From assembly GCA_027016055.1 (NCBI GenBank), contig JALWBF010000096.1, forward strand, positions 3,193-14,909: 11,717 bases of DNA, given 5' to 3'. Of the stretch, positions 1 through 6,637 are shown in pieces. Origin of the DNA: Archaeoglobaceae archaeon (GTDB lineage Archaea > Halobacteriota > Archaeoglobi > Archaeoglobales > Archaeoglobaceae). The notes under the pieces were generated by a model, which was not told the origin of the DNA, made no database searches, and saw nothing but the letters and a program-made list of their open reading frames with translations. The first letter of the stretch is position 1; each line of letters starts with the position of its first letter. A program made the position numbers and the translations under genes.

Positions 1-459
1 GGTGAGATCAAGCTTACGGGTTACCTATCGAGGAATGAACTGATAGAATGGCTTAGGAGAGCTTCCGGAGATTACAAACGCGATTATTTCGTTACTCTCC
101 TCAACGAGAGGAGATTGGACGAAATAAAATCCATGATCGAAAAGAATCCCGAAGATATCAGAATTCTTGCGGAATTATTAGCACATGAGGAGTTTCTTGT
201 TAGATTCGGAGCCATGGTTGTAATCGAGCAGATAGCGAAGGAAAGTCCGGATATAGTCAAGCTTGCTAAGGATGTTATCAGAGGACATCTCAAGCATGAG
301 GATTTCAGAATAAGGGAGGATGTAGCTATGCTTCTCGGTAGCATAGGTGACGAAAGCGACGTCAAGTTCTTGGAAGAGCTTTTGAAAGAGGAGAAGGATG
401 AAGTGAAGGATTCGGCGATGGAAGCTATTGAGGAAATCAGAAGCAAGCAGAAGAAATGA
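1..459 (+). CDS. HEAT-repeat protein, 3' part (5' end outside window)
   Basis: The reading frame is open from base 1, so this is the C-terminal 152 residues of a longer protein. A TTG at 115 could serve as a start, but the coding frame clearly continues upstream of it. From about residue 45 the sequence is made of paired amphipathic helices of about 35 residues with the HEAT/armadillo pattern, for example LVRFGAMVVIEQIA, FRIREDVAMLLGSIGD and DEVKDSAMEAIEEI. The product is very rich in Glu and Lys, as in soluble hyperthermophile proteins. HEAT repeats form a protein-binding scaffold; no catalytic motif is visible. The first 20 residues (GYLSRNELIEWL) resemble the last strand and helix of a thioredoxin-like domain, so a thioredoxin-HEAT fusion is possible but not shown. 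The stop codon overlaps the start of the next gene (ATGA, 456-459), indicating one transcript and coupled translation. Confidence 0.75.
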   Translation, partial: GEIKLTGYLSRNELIEWLRRASGDYKRDYFVTLLNERRLDEIKSMIEKNPEDIRILAELLAHEEFLVRFGAMVVIEQIAKESPDIVKLAKDVIRGHLKHEDFRIREDVAMLLGSIGDESDVKFLEELLKEEKDEVKDSAMEAIEEIRSKQKK

Positions 460-1025
460 TATTTGCAGAACTGAAGCTTAAGGACTGTGTTGTTAGAATA
501 CCCTTCGTTTGCCGGCAGTGTGGAAAGTGTTGCAGGATTTTGAGCAAGATAGTCTTCGATCCGGTCGAAAAGAAAATATACATGGAAAATATTGAGGAGA
601 TTTCGAAGCACGTGAGTATGGATGAACTCATCGAGGAGTTGAGTAGGAAAATCGATGCCAAGCATCCGGTTATGCTTCCGTGTCCGTTTCTCAAGGACAA
701 CAGATGTTCCATACATCCGATAAGACCCAAAAGCTGCAGAATATTTCCCTTAGGCAGGGAACTTGATCAGGGCATCGGCTGTCCCGGATTGAAAAGGCTT
801 ATGGAGCTAACTTCGGCTTTCAACGCTGAAAGCTTGGAGTTCAAATTCGTCGAAGGGGATATTGAAAAGACAAAAGTAAGTGAGGAAGTTGTTGAGAAAT
901 TCCTATCGCTAAGTCCGAGTGATGAGGAAATAGAGCTTTTTTTCAAGTTGAACGAGTTAAGAACTTCGGAACGTTCTCGTCGTAAGGCGGATATATCACG
1001 CCCTTCTCGGTTATCAGAGCAGTAA
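456..1025 (+). CDS. YkgJ-family Cys-cluster (putative Zn/Fe-binding) protein
   Basis: This 189-aa protein carries the signature of the YkgJ/UPF0153 cysteine-cluster family. There is a CxxCxxCC cluster (C19, C22, C25, C26) followed by PCPFL (C76), CSIHPIRPKSCRIFP (C84, C94) and GCPG (C109). The eight cysteines are thought to bind zinc or an Fe-S cluster; the cellular role of the family is not established. The ATG at 456 overlaps the preceding stop (ATGA), so it is translated with the HEAT-repeat gene. The last 26 or so codons (943-1025) lie antisense inside the 3' end of convergent mtnA. Residues 169-189 are Arg/Ser-rich, unlike the acidic body of the protein, as if the original stop near 965 had been lost and the frame now reads into the neighbour. 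The family call is firm and the function unknown. Confidence 0.85.
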   Translation: MIFAELKLKDCVVRIPFVCRQCGKCCRILSKIVFDPVEKKIYMENIEEISKHVSMDELIEELSRKIDAKHPVMLPCPFLKDNRCSIHPIRPKSCRIFPLGRELDQGIGCPGLKRLMELTSAFNAESLEFKFVEGDIEKTKVSEEVVEKFLSLSPSDEEIELFFKLNELRTSERSRRKADISRPSRLSEQ

Positions 1026-1983
1026 CGTATTTAAGAGGTGTCGGATCGAATGCTGGATTGAAAACCTTAACATCCTTCGGAGCGATCAGGGTTTTTCTGC
1101 ATTTGATGTTGCAGTATATAAGCTCATCCCTGCCTCTTTCCTCTATGATGACTTCATCCATCGTTCTTTGCCAGTCAAAAGTCGTTATCGGGGCGGCAAC
1201 GTAAAAAGGAACGCCGTGCTCCTTCGCAACTACCGCAACGGTGTATGTTCCTATCTTGTTGAAAACGGCATCCCTAACGATTCTATCCGCTCCGACGATG
1301 ACCTTGTCAACCATCCCTCTTTGCATGACGAATCCGACCATGTTATCCGTGATCAATGTCACATCGATTCCATCCTTCATGAGTTCCCAGCACGTTAGCC
1401 TCGAACCCTGATTGAGCGGACGCGTCTCACAAGCTATCACTTTAATCCGCTTCCCCTCCTCAACAGCGCTCCTTATAACCCCCAAAGCCGTTCCCCAGTC
1501 GACGGTTGCAAGTCTTCCGGTATTGCAGTATGTAAGCACCGTATCCCCATCTTCGAGCAACTTGGCTCCGTGCTTACCTATGAGCTTGTTTCTTCGAACA
1601 TCCTCTTCGGCAATCTTCTCAGCCTCCTCAAGCGCAAGCTTTCTAATTTCATCAACATCGTTACCGCTCAAAGCCCTCTTCAGCACTCTATCAATTCCGT
1701 AAAATAGATTCACGGCAGTCGGGCGAGTAGAGGCTAAAAGTTTAGCTCTCTTCCTTATATGCTCCTTCATTTCATTCACATCTTCAAAATCTCGCTCGAA
1801 ACAAGCTAAAGCGATTCCGTAGCCGCCGGCGGCTTCCAAGGCTGGAGCACCTCTCACGGCCAATCTCTTTATGGCATCGGCCAACTGCTCGACGCTTCTG
1901 CACTCTATTATTGTGAACTCATCCGGCAAACGCGTCTGATCTATAAGTTTTACCGCGTTGTCCTCCCAGAATATTGTTCTCAT
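943..1983 (-). CDS. mtnA: S-methyl-5-thioribose-1-phosphate isomerase (MtnA)
   Basis: This 346-aa, full-length member of the MtnA/eIF2B-alpha-like family converts methylthioribose-1-phosphate to methylthioribulose-1-phosphate in the salvage of methylthioadenosine. Visible family motifs in order are RGAPALEAAGGYG (44-56), TYCNTGRLAT with the catalytic-type Cys153, ETRPLNQGSRLTCWEL (186-201), TDNMVGFVM (212-220), GADRI with Asp233, NKIGTY (242-247), PFYVAAPITTFD (259-270) and IEER (280-283). Cys153 and Asp233 correspond to the catalytic pair known in bacterial MtnA. The related archaeal ribose-1,5-bisphosphate isomerase is shorter and lacks this N-terminal RGAPA pattern, so MtnA is preferred; aIF2B-like naming in old annotations refers to the same fold. 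The start at 1983 follows a TATA box at leaderless distance. The 3' end overlaps the convergent Cys-cluster gene by 83 bp. Confidence 0.92.
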   Translation of the reverse strand: MRTIFWEDNAVKLIDQTRLPDEFTIIECRSVEQLADAIKRLAVRGAPALEAAGGYGIALACFERDFEDVNEMKEHIRKRAKLLASTRPTAVNLFYGIDRVLKRALSGNDVDEIRKLALEEAEKIAEEDVRRNKLIGKHGAKLLEDGDTVLTYCNTGRLATVDWGTALGVIRSAVEEGKRIKVIACETRPLNQGSRLTCWELMKDGIDVTLITDNMVGFVMQRGMVDKVIVGADRIVRDAVFNKIGTYTVAVVAKEHGVPFYVAAPITTFDWQRTMDEVIIEERGRDELIYCNIKCRKTLIAPKDVKVFNPAFDPTPLKYVTALITEKGVIYPPYDENVPKFLTRST

Positions 1984-2003
1984 GCTGAAAGGTTAGTTCG
2001 CAC

Positions 2004-2016
2004 AATATATATTTTA
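2004..2016 (-). promoter_or_regulatory. TATA box of mtnA
   Basis: On the minus strand the sequence reads TAAAATATATATT, a good archaeal TATA element. Its centre is about 26 bp before the mtnA start codon, so transcription should begin at or within a few bases of the ATG (leaderless or nearly so). No Shine-Dalgarno sequence precedes the ATG, consistent with this. Confidence 0.55.
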
Positions 2017-2018
2017 GC

Positions 2019-2029
2019 CAATTATATCG
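2019..2029 (+). promoter_or_regulatory. Possible TATA box of polC
   Basis: The 77-bp divergent region between mtnA and polC has a second AT-rich element (ATTATAT, 2021-2027). It would place the polC transcript start near 2050, giving a leader of about 10 nt before the ATG at 2061. No Shine-Dalgarno sequence is seen. A weaker AT-rich block at 2041-2052 could instead give a leaderless start at the second Met codon (2079). Confidence 0.35.
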
Positions 2030-2060
2030 CGTTCGGCAACGATAACGTTTAACTTCATGC

Positions 2061-5000
2061 ATGCAGATACCATCACCGATGCAGCTAAAGTTGACAGACT
2101 TCGCCCGGCTTTTTGAAGAGAGTAAAGAGGTAGATAAGAGATGTCAGATTCTGCTCGAGGAAATGAAAGCTTATCATGCTCAATTTTTGGAGGAACTCAA
2201 TAAGGTTTACGAGATAGCCAAGAAAGCAAGGGCTAAGGGGTTGGATCCTTCAACGGAGGTAGAAATTCCCATTGCCAGAAACATGGCCGAAAGAGTGGAA
2301 CAGCTGATGAAGATCGAGGGATTGGCTAAAAGGATAATCGAGCTTGAGAAGGAAGGATTGAGCAGAGAAGAGATATGCTTTAAGATCGCCGAAGAGATAG
2401 TTAAGGGGAAGTTCGGGGAATTTGACAGGCTGACCGCGATAGATAAGGCTATTAGGACTGCGGTTGCTATTCTTACCGAAGGAGTGGTTGCGGCACCGAT
2501 TGAAGGTATAGCCAAGGTAAAGATCGATAAAAACCACGACGGGACGGAATTTCTGAAGATATACTACGCCGGACCGATAAGAAGTGCCGGCGGAACAGCT
2601 CAGGTTATTTCCGTGCTCGTAGGAGATTACATAAGGCGTCTCGTCGGTTTAAACCGTTACATACCGACCGAAGAGGAAATTCTGAGGTATTGCGAGGAAA
2701 TTCCGCTCTACAAGAAGGTTGCGAATCTTCAGTATCTGCCGAGCGACGCCGAAATTAAGCTGATAGTTTCGAACTGCCCGGTTTGCATCGATGGAGAGCC
2801 GACGGAAGACGTCGAAGTTTCGGGTTACAGAAATCTGCCGAGGGTTGAGACCAACAGAGTGAGAGGCGGCATGTGCCTCGTTATTGCCGAAGGTATAGCC
2901 CTCAAGGCTCCGAAGCTCAAGAAGATGGTAGAAAAGCTCGGAATCGATGGCTGGGAATGGCTTGACAAGCTGATAAACAAGGAATTCGAGGAACAAAAGA
3001 CTGAGGATGTTGAAAAATATACGAGCGGTCTTTACGGTAAAAGTAAGTCTGAGGAGAACGAAGATGAATTCGAATCGGAGGAGGAAGAGTTGGAGATAGC
3101 CGAAAAGCTGGATAAGGACAAGGACGAGGAGCTTGAAGCCCAGATAAAGCCAAAGGATAAATATCTATCGGACATAGTCGCCGGAAGACCTGTTTTCAGC
3201 CATCCTTCCCGCAAAGGAGGTTTCAGGCTGCGTTACGGAAGGGCGAGAAATTCGGGATTCGCCACTGTCGGCATAAACCCAGCTACGATGATAATAGCCG
3301 ATGGATTCATCGCAATAGGAACCCAGCTTAAAGTAGAAAGACCGGGAAAGGCCGGAGGAGTAGTGCCAGTTACAAGCATAGAGGGTCCGACAGTTAGACT
3401 GAAGAATGGGGATGTAGTAAAGGTAAACACAGTGCAGGAAGCTCTGGCTTTGAAGGATCGGGTCGAGAAGATCCTGGATATGGGTGAGATTTTGATAAAC
3501 TTCGGAGACTTCTTGGAGAACAACCACCCCCTGATGCCGTCATCTTACGTTTACGAATGGTGGATTCAGGAAGTCGAGGATAAAATTCCGAGGGGAGATT
3601 ACAGAAAGATAGACGAAGATACCGCTTTGAAGCTGTGCGACGAATACGGTGTGCCGTTGCATCCGAATCATACATACCTCTGGCACGATATAAGCGTTGA
3701 AGACTACTTCTACCTCCGAAGTTACGTAGCAGAGCACGGTAAGATTGAAGGAAGGGGAAAGCAGTGCTTGGTTATCGATTACGATGAAAGGGCAAAGAAG
3801 ATTCTGGAGGATCTGCTCGTGGAGCACAAGGTTAGAGAAGGGAAGATCGTTCTTGATAAGTGGAAGGTTCTCGTTAGATGCCTCGGCTTAACGTATGAAC
3901 TGAAACCGGTAAGGGTGGAAGTAGGCGATGAAAGGGATGTTCTAAGCATAGTGAGAAAACTTTCAGGATTGGATGTAAGAGCGAAGGCTCCTACTCGGAT
4001 AGGTGCGAGAATGGGAAGACCGGAGAAATCCAAAGAGAGGAGGATGAGTCCACCGCCCCACATCCTCTTCCCAATCGGCTTGGCCGGCGGAAACCAGAGA
4101 AACATAAAGGCGGCGATAAACTACACGGAATCGTATAACTCTACGAAGGGGGAAGTTACGGTTGAGATTGCATTGAGAAGATGCAAGGAATGCGGAAAGG
4201 AGACGTTCTGGCTTAAATGCGACTGCGGCGGGATTACTGAGCAACTATACTACTGCCCGAGATGTAAGATCAAAATCGGCAGCGAGATATGTCCGAAGTG
4301 CAAGGGGGAGGCGAAGGGATACGTAAAGAGGAAGATAAACGTAAGGGAGCTCTACGAAAAGGCTATTAAGAATCTTGGCGAATGGGACAGTTTCGAAACG
4401 ATAAAGGGAGTAATAGGATTGACTTCGAGGATAAAGATGCCCGAGAGACTTGAGAAGGGAATTTTAAGGGCCAAGCACGGAGTATTCGTGTTCAAGGATG
4501 GAACGATCCGATACGACATGACAGATCTTCCTATTACCCATTTCAAGCCGAAGGAGATCAACGTTAGCGTCGAGAAGCTCAGGGAATTGGGCTACACTGT
4601 TGATTGGCAGGGGAACGAGCTGAAGAGCGAAGATCAGATAGTTGAGCTTAAACCTCAGGACGTTATACTTTCGAAGGACTGTGCGGAGTATTTGGTGAAA
4701 GTTGCGAAGTTCATAGACGATCTGCTGGTCAAGTTCTACGGTTTGGAGCCTTTCTACAATGTAGAGAAGCCGGAAGATTTGATCGGTCATTTAATAATCG
4801 GCTTAGCTCCCCACACATCTGCCGGTGTTTTGGGAAGGATAATTGGCTTCACAGACGTCTCAGCAGGCTACGCTCATCCCTATTTCCATGCAGCAAAGAG
4901 AAGAAACTGCGACGGCGATGAGGATTGCGTTATGCTCCTTTTGGACGGATTGCTGAACTTCTCCCGTTATTATCTGCCCGACAAAAGAGGAGGGCAGATG

Positions 5001-5663
5001 GACGCTCCCCTTGTTCTTACAGCGATAATCGATCCGAAAGAAGTAGATAGCGAGGTTCACAACATGGACATCGTCGAAAGCTATCCGCTCGAATTCTATA
5101 AAGCCACATTGCGCTATGCAGATCCGAAGGAGCTCGTCGGAGTTATAGAGAGGGTCGAGGATAGACTCGAAAGCGATCTCAGATACTGCTGCCTCGGCTT
5201 TACTCATGATACCGAAAGCATAGCCTTAGGCGTTAAGGAGAGCGCCTATAAGTCGCTAAAAACAATGAAGGATAAAGTAACGGCACAGATGAGCCTTGCT
5301 GAGAGAATAATAGCCGTTGACGAGCACGATGTAGCTGAGAGGGTTCTGAAATGCCACTTCCTTCCGGATATAATCGGAAATCTTAGGGCATTCTCGAGGC
5401 AGGAGTTCAGATGCGTAAACTGCAATGCGAAGTATAGGAGGTTGCCTTTAACGGGGAAATGCTTGAAGTGCGGAGGAAAGTTAACGCTGACCGTTCACAA
5501 CAGCTCCATAACGAAATACTTGGATCTTTCGAAGTATCTATGCGAAAGATACAACGTATCGAATTACACAAAGCAGAGATTGATGCTTATAGATTTGGAG
5601 ATCAGATCGCTTTTCGAGAGCGATACGAGAAAGCAGATAAAGATAAGCGATTTCTTCGGCTGA
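2061..5663 (+). CDS. polC: DNA polymerase II (PolD) large subunit DP2
   Basis: This is the 1200-aa catalytic subunit of the euryarchaeal D-family replicative polymerase, which pairs with DP1 (the exonuclease subunit, not in this window). Typical DP2 blocks are the N-terminal [49 protein letters not shown] and IDGWEWL. The active site is NCDGDED, with D951 and D953 corresponding to the catalytic pair of Pyrococcus DP2. This is also the intein insertion site of Pyrococcus DP2 (Asn949/Cys950), and here it is uninterrupted. Two zinc-binding regions are visible: C708/C711/C720/C722/C732/C735/C744/C747, and C1118/C1121/C1134/C1137. The C-terminus ends in QIKISDFF (1192-1199), a canonical PIP box for PCNA. 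A very acidic, low-complexity insert lies at about residues 327-363. The start at 2061 is the most upstream ATG; Met7 at 2079 is an alternative. Confidence 0.97.
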   Translation: MQIPSPMQLKLTDFARLFEESKEVDKRCQILLEEMKAYHAQFLEELNKVYEIAKKARAKGLDPSTEVEIPIARNMAERVEQLMKIEGLAKRIIELEKEGLSREEICFKIAEEIVKGKFGEFDRLTAIDKAIRTAVAILTEGVVAAPIEGIAKVKIDKNHDGTEFLKIYYAGPIRSAGGTAQVISVLVGDYIRRLVGLNRYIPTEEEILRYCEEIPLYKKVANLQYLPSDAEIKLIVSNCPVCIDGEPTEDVEVSGYRNLPRVETNRVRGGMCLVIAEGIALKAPKLKKMVEKLGIDGWEWLDKLINKEFEEQKTEDVEKYTSGLYGKSKSEENEDEFESEEEELEIAEKLDKDKDEELEAQIKPKDKYLSDIVAGRPVFSHPSRKGGFRLRYGRARNSGFATVGINPATMIIADGFIAIGTQLKVERPGKAGGVVPVTSIEGPTVRLKNGDVVKVNTVQEALALKDRVEKILDMGEILINFGDFLENNHPLMPSSYVYEWWIQEVEDKIPRGDYRKIDEDTALKLCDEYGVPLHPNHTYLWHDISVEDYFYLRSYVAEHGKIEGRGKQCLVIDYDERAKKILEDLLVEHKVREGKIVLDKWKVLVRCLGLTYELKPVRVEVGDERDVLSIVRKLSGLDVRAKAPTRIGARMGRPEKSKERRMSPPPHILFPIGLAGGNQRNIKAAINYTESYNSTKGEVTVEIALRRCKECGKETFWLKCDCGGITEQLYYCPRCKIKIGSEICPKCKGEAKGYVKRKINVRELYEKAIKNLGEWDSFETIKGVIGLTSRIKMPERLEKGILRAKHGVFVFKDGTIRYDMTDLPITHFKPKEINVSVEKLRELGYTVDWQGNELKSEDQIVELKPQDVILSKDCAEYLVKVAKFIDDLLVKFYGLEPFYNVEKPEDLIGHLIIGLAPHTSAGVLGRIIGFTDVSAGYAHPYFHAAKRRNCDGDEDCVMLLLDGLLNFSRYYLPDKRGGQMDAPLVLTAIIDPKEVDSEVHNMDIVESYPLEFYKATLRYADPKELVGVIERVEDRLESDLRYCCLGFTHDTESIALGVKESAYKSLKTMKDKVTAQMSLAERIIAVDEHDVAERVLKCHFLPDIIGNLRAFSRQEFRCVNCNAKYRRLPLTGKCLKCGGKLTLTVHNSSITKYLDLSKYLCERYNVSNYTKQRLMLIDLEIRSLFESDTRKQIKISDFFG

Positions 5664-5666
5664 TAA

Positions 5667-5677
5667 ACTATTTTTAC
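5667..5677 (+). promoter_or_regulatory. T-rich element: polC terminator and/or sRNA promoter
   Basis: Just after the polC stop lies ACTATTTTTAC. A run of five T is a plausible archaeal U-rich terminator for polC. Its centre is also about 26 bp before the first bases of the C/D box RNA, so it could act as a weak TATA element for that RNA. The sequence alone does not decide between these, and processing of the RNA from a polC read-through transcript is a third option. Confidence 0.25.
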
Positions 5678-5696
5678 ATCGAGAGCTAAGTTAGTT

Positions 5697-5756
5697 GCGA
5701 TGATGAATACGACCTGCGCCGAGGTTTCCGATGAGGAAATGCACCACCACTGATAT
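5697..5756 (+). ncRNA. C/D box sRNA (2'-O-methylation guide)
   Basis: The order and spacing of an archaeal C/D box guide RNA are complete. C box ATGATGA is at 5700-5706, a 12-nt guide at 5707-5718, D' box CCGA at 5719-5722, an 8-nt loop, C' box ATGAGGA at 5731-5737, a second 12-nt guide at 5738-5749, and D box CTGA at 5750-5753. Both guides have the canonical length of 12 nt. D' and C' each deviate from consensus at one base, as is common for internal boxes. The D guide (AATGCACCACCA) is complementary over 10 nt to GGTGGTGCAT, recalled from the archaeal 16S consensus in helix 34. By the box+5 rule it would methylate the G corresponding to G1050 (E. coli numbering). The target of the D' guide was not identified. 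The RNA should assemble with L7Ae, Nop5 and fibrillarin. Flanking bases pair only weakly, and transcript ends are estimates. Confidence 0.88.
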
Positions 5757-5761
5757 AAAAG
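5752..5761 (+). promoter_or_regulatory. TATA box of the membrane protein/radical SAM operon
   Basis: GATATAAAAG lies 41-50 bp before the ATG at 5802 and would start transcription near 5783, leaving a leader of about 19 nt. The element begins inside the D box of the sRNA, so TBP binding here and transcription through the sRNA gene may interfere. No clear Shine-Dalgarno sequence precedes 5802. Confidence 0.45.
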
Positions 5762-5801
5762 AGCAAAATTTTTAACATTAATGAAGATTCAATTTTGATT
5801 A

Positions 5802-6464
5802 ATGATTTGCTCGATCATATTTTGTTTGATCGTAACAATAGGAATTGTCGTTTTAGGTAGAAAGTGTAAATGGCATGGATTTAAGGTTGAAGGGAGAGAT
5901 GTGTTAACGTGGGCGATTTACGGCTATATAATTCCGATATGGATTCAGTTCGACTACGTATTTTCCAACATGAATTTTCTTGCTACGCTCATTTTTGCGA
6001 TAGTGCTTAGTGTGGCTTTCTTAATAGTGTTTGCGGTGTGCAAGAAAAGAGGATTTTCTATGCTACCATTTGTCCTGCTGGCGACTATTCTCGCTTATTT
6101 GACACTTTCATTTGTTTACGTTTCAAATACGTCAGATCGCTGGAAATGGTTTATATTTGGAACGTTTAGACCTTCAGATGTTTTCGGCAATGCATTATAT
6201 CTCGCACCACCTTGGATCGTCGGATTGGCAATTACAAGAGTAAAGCCCAAACTCGGGATACTTCTACCGATATTGGTCTTACTTTACAACCTATACTCCC
6301 CGATGATCATCGATAAGATCGCTCATCTAACTAAATATTACCCACAACCCCCAACCGAACAATTATACCAAATTGCGATGTGTTCATACTTAGCCGTAAT
6401 CTATGCCATTACAGTTCTAACCGTCGCTTTCTTGATGAGAAAGGTTAGGAGGGTTGAGGGATGA
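5802..6464 (+). CDS. Multi-pass membrane protein of unknown function
   Basis: This is a 220-aa integral membrane protein with six or seven hydrophobic segments, at about 2-18, 34-50, 59-80, 85-107, 131-147, 151-170 and 190-212. Positively charged stretches (RKCK at 20-23, CKKR at 80-83, RKVRR at 213-217) lie between or after them. I do not recognise a family and see no catalytic, transporter or peptidase motif. Aromatic residues are frequent in a loop at 113-122 (RWKWFIFG). The ATG at 5802 is chosen because the upstream in-frame ATG at 5781 is cut off by a stop after five codons. Its stop overlaps the start of the 58-aa gene (ATGA, 6461-6464), and the radical SAM gene follows. The context suggests that it serves the product of those genes, for example as an exporter, immunity protein or membrane partner; this is inference. 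Base composition is more AT-rich than in polC. Confidence 0.8.
   Translation: MICSIIFCLIVTIGIVVLGRKCKWHGFKVEGRDVLTWAIYGYIIPIWIQFDYVFSNMNFLATLIFAIVLSVAFLIVFAVCKKRGFSMLPFVLLATILAYLTLSFVYVSNTSDRWKWFIFGTFRPSDVFGNALYLAPPWIVGLAITRVKPKLGILLPILVLLYNLYSPMIIDKIAHLTKYYPQPPTEQLYQIAMCSYLAVIYAITVLTVAFLMRKVRRVEG
6447..6452 (+). promoter_or_regulatory. Shine-Dalgarno site of the 58-aa gene
   Basis: AGGAGG lies inside the last codons of the membrane protein gene and ends 8 nt before the ATG at 6461. This spacing and strength are the main evidence that the short frame which follows is translated. Confidence 0.7.
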
Positions 6465-6637
6465 GAGTTTATAAGGTTAAACTCGGATACATGCCGGATT
6501 CCTCCGGAGGTTTCGGATTCGGAATGATGTTGCTATTTTATCCGATAATAATTGCTATGATTGCCTCCGGATGCATTTACGCTGCATATATCTCCGGAGC
6601 TTTTGGTGAGAAGGATGAATCCGAAGATAAGGACTGA
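6461..6637 (+). CDS. 58-aa single-TM small protein, candidate radical SAM substrate
   Basis: This short gene encodes 58 residues. It starts on an ATG overlapping the previous stop (ATGA), has a strong AGGAGG site 8 nt upstream, and ends in TGA 23 bp inside the radical SAM gene, whose own start lies at 6615. The product has a short basic N-terminus (MRVYKVKLGY), a Gly/Ser stretch (DSSGGFGFG, 13-21), a hydrophobic segment at about 21-44 with one cysteine (C38), and an acidic C-terminus (EKDESEDKD). The dipeptide Ser-Gly recurs at 15-16, 36-37 and 45-46. I recognise no family. Its place directly before a SPASM peptide-maturase-type enzyme makes it the natural candidate for the modified peptide. 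Alternatively it is a small subunit of a membrane complex with the 220-aa protein. That it is translated is fairly sure; its role is inferred. Confidence 0.72.
   Translation: MRVYKVKLGYMPDSSGGFGFGMMLLFYPIIIAMIASGCIYAAYISGAFGEKDESEDKD

Noticed and set aside
1..60. Thioredoxin-like domain in the first gene
   Set aside because: Only the last strand-helix-like residues are in the window and no CxxC is visible, so it is mentioned only as a possibility in the gene entry.
1168..1702. Plus-strand open frames inside mtnA
   Set aside because: They are antisense to a strongly conserved enzyme, are Ser/Arg-rich as expected of shadow frames, and match no family pattern.
2055..2063. Self-complementary CATGCATGC around the polC start
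   Set aside because: Short palindrome of low information; no second copy nearby to suggest an operator.
3032..4790. Many minus-strand open frames inside polC
   Set aside because: They result from codon use in a highly expressed sense gene with few stops on the complement; no ribosome sites or recognisable domains.
5781..5798. Five-codon frame after the sRNA
   Set aside because: It ends at once in TGA, has no ribosome site, and lies in the likely leader of the next gene.
6561..6614. TTG start adding 18 residues to the radical SAM protein
   Set aside because: No ribosome site is in place before it. The ATG at 6615 has GGTGAG 4 nt upstream and gives the N-terminus expected for the family.
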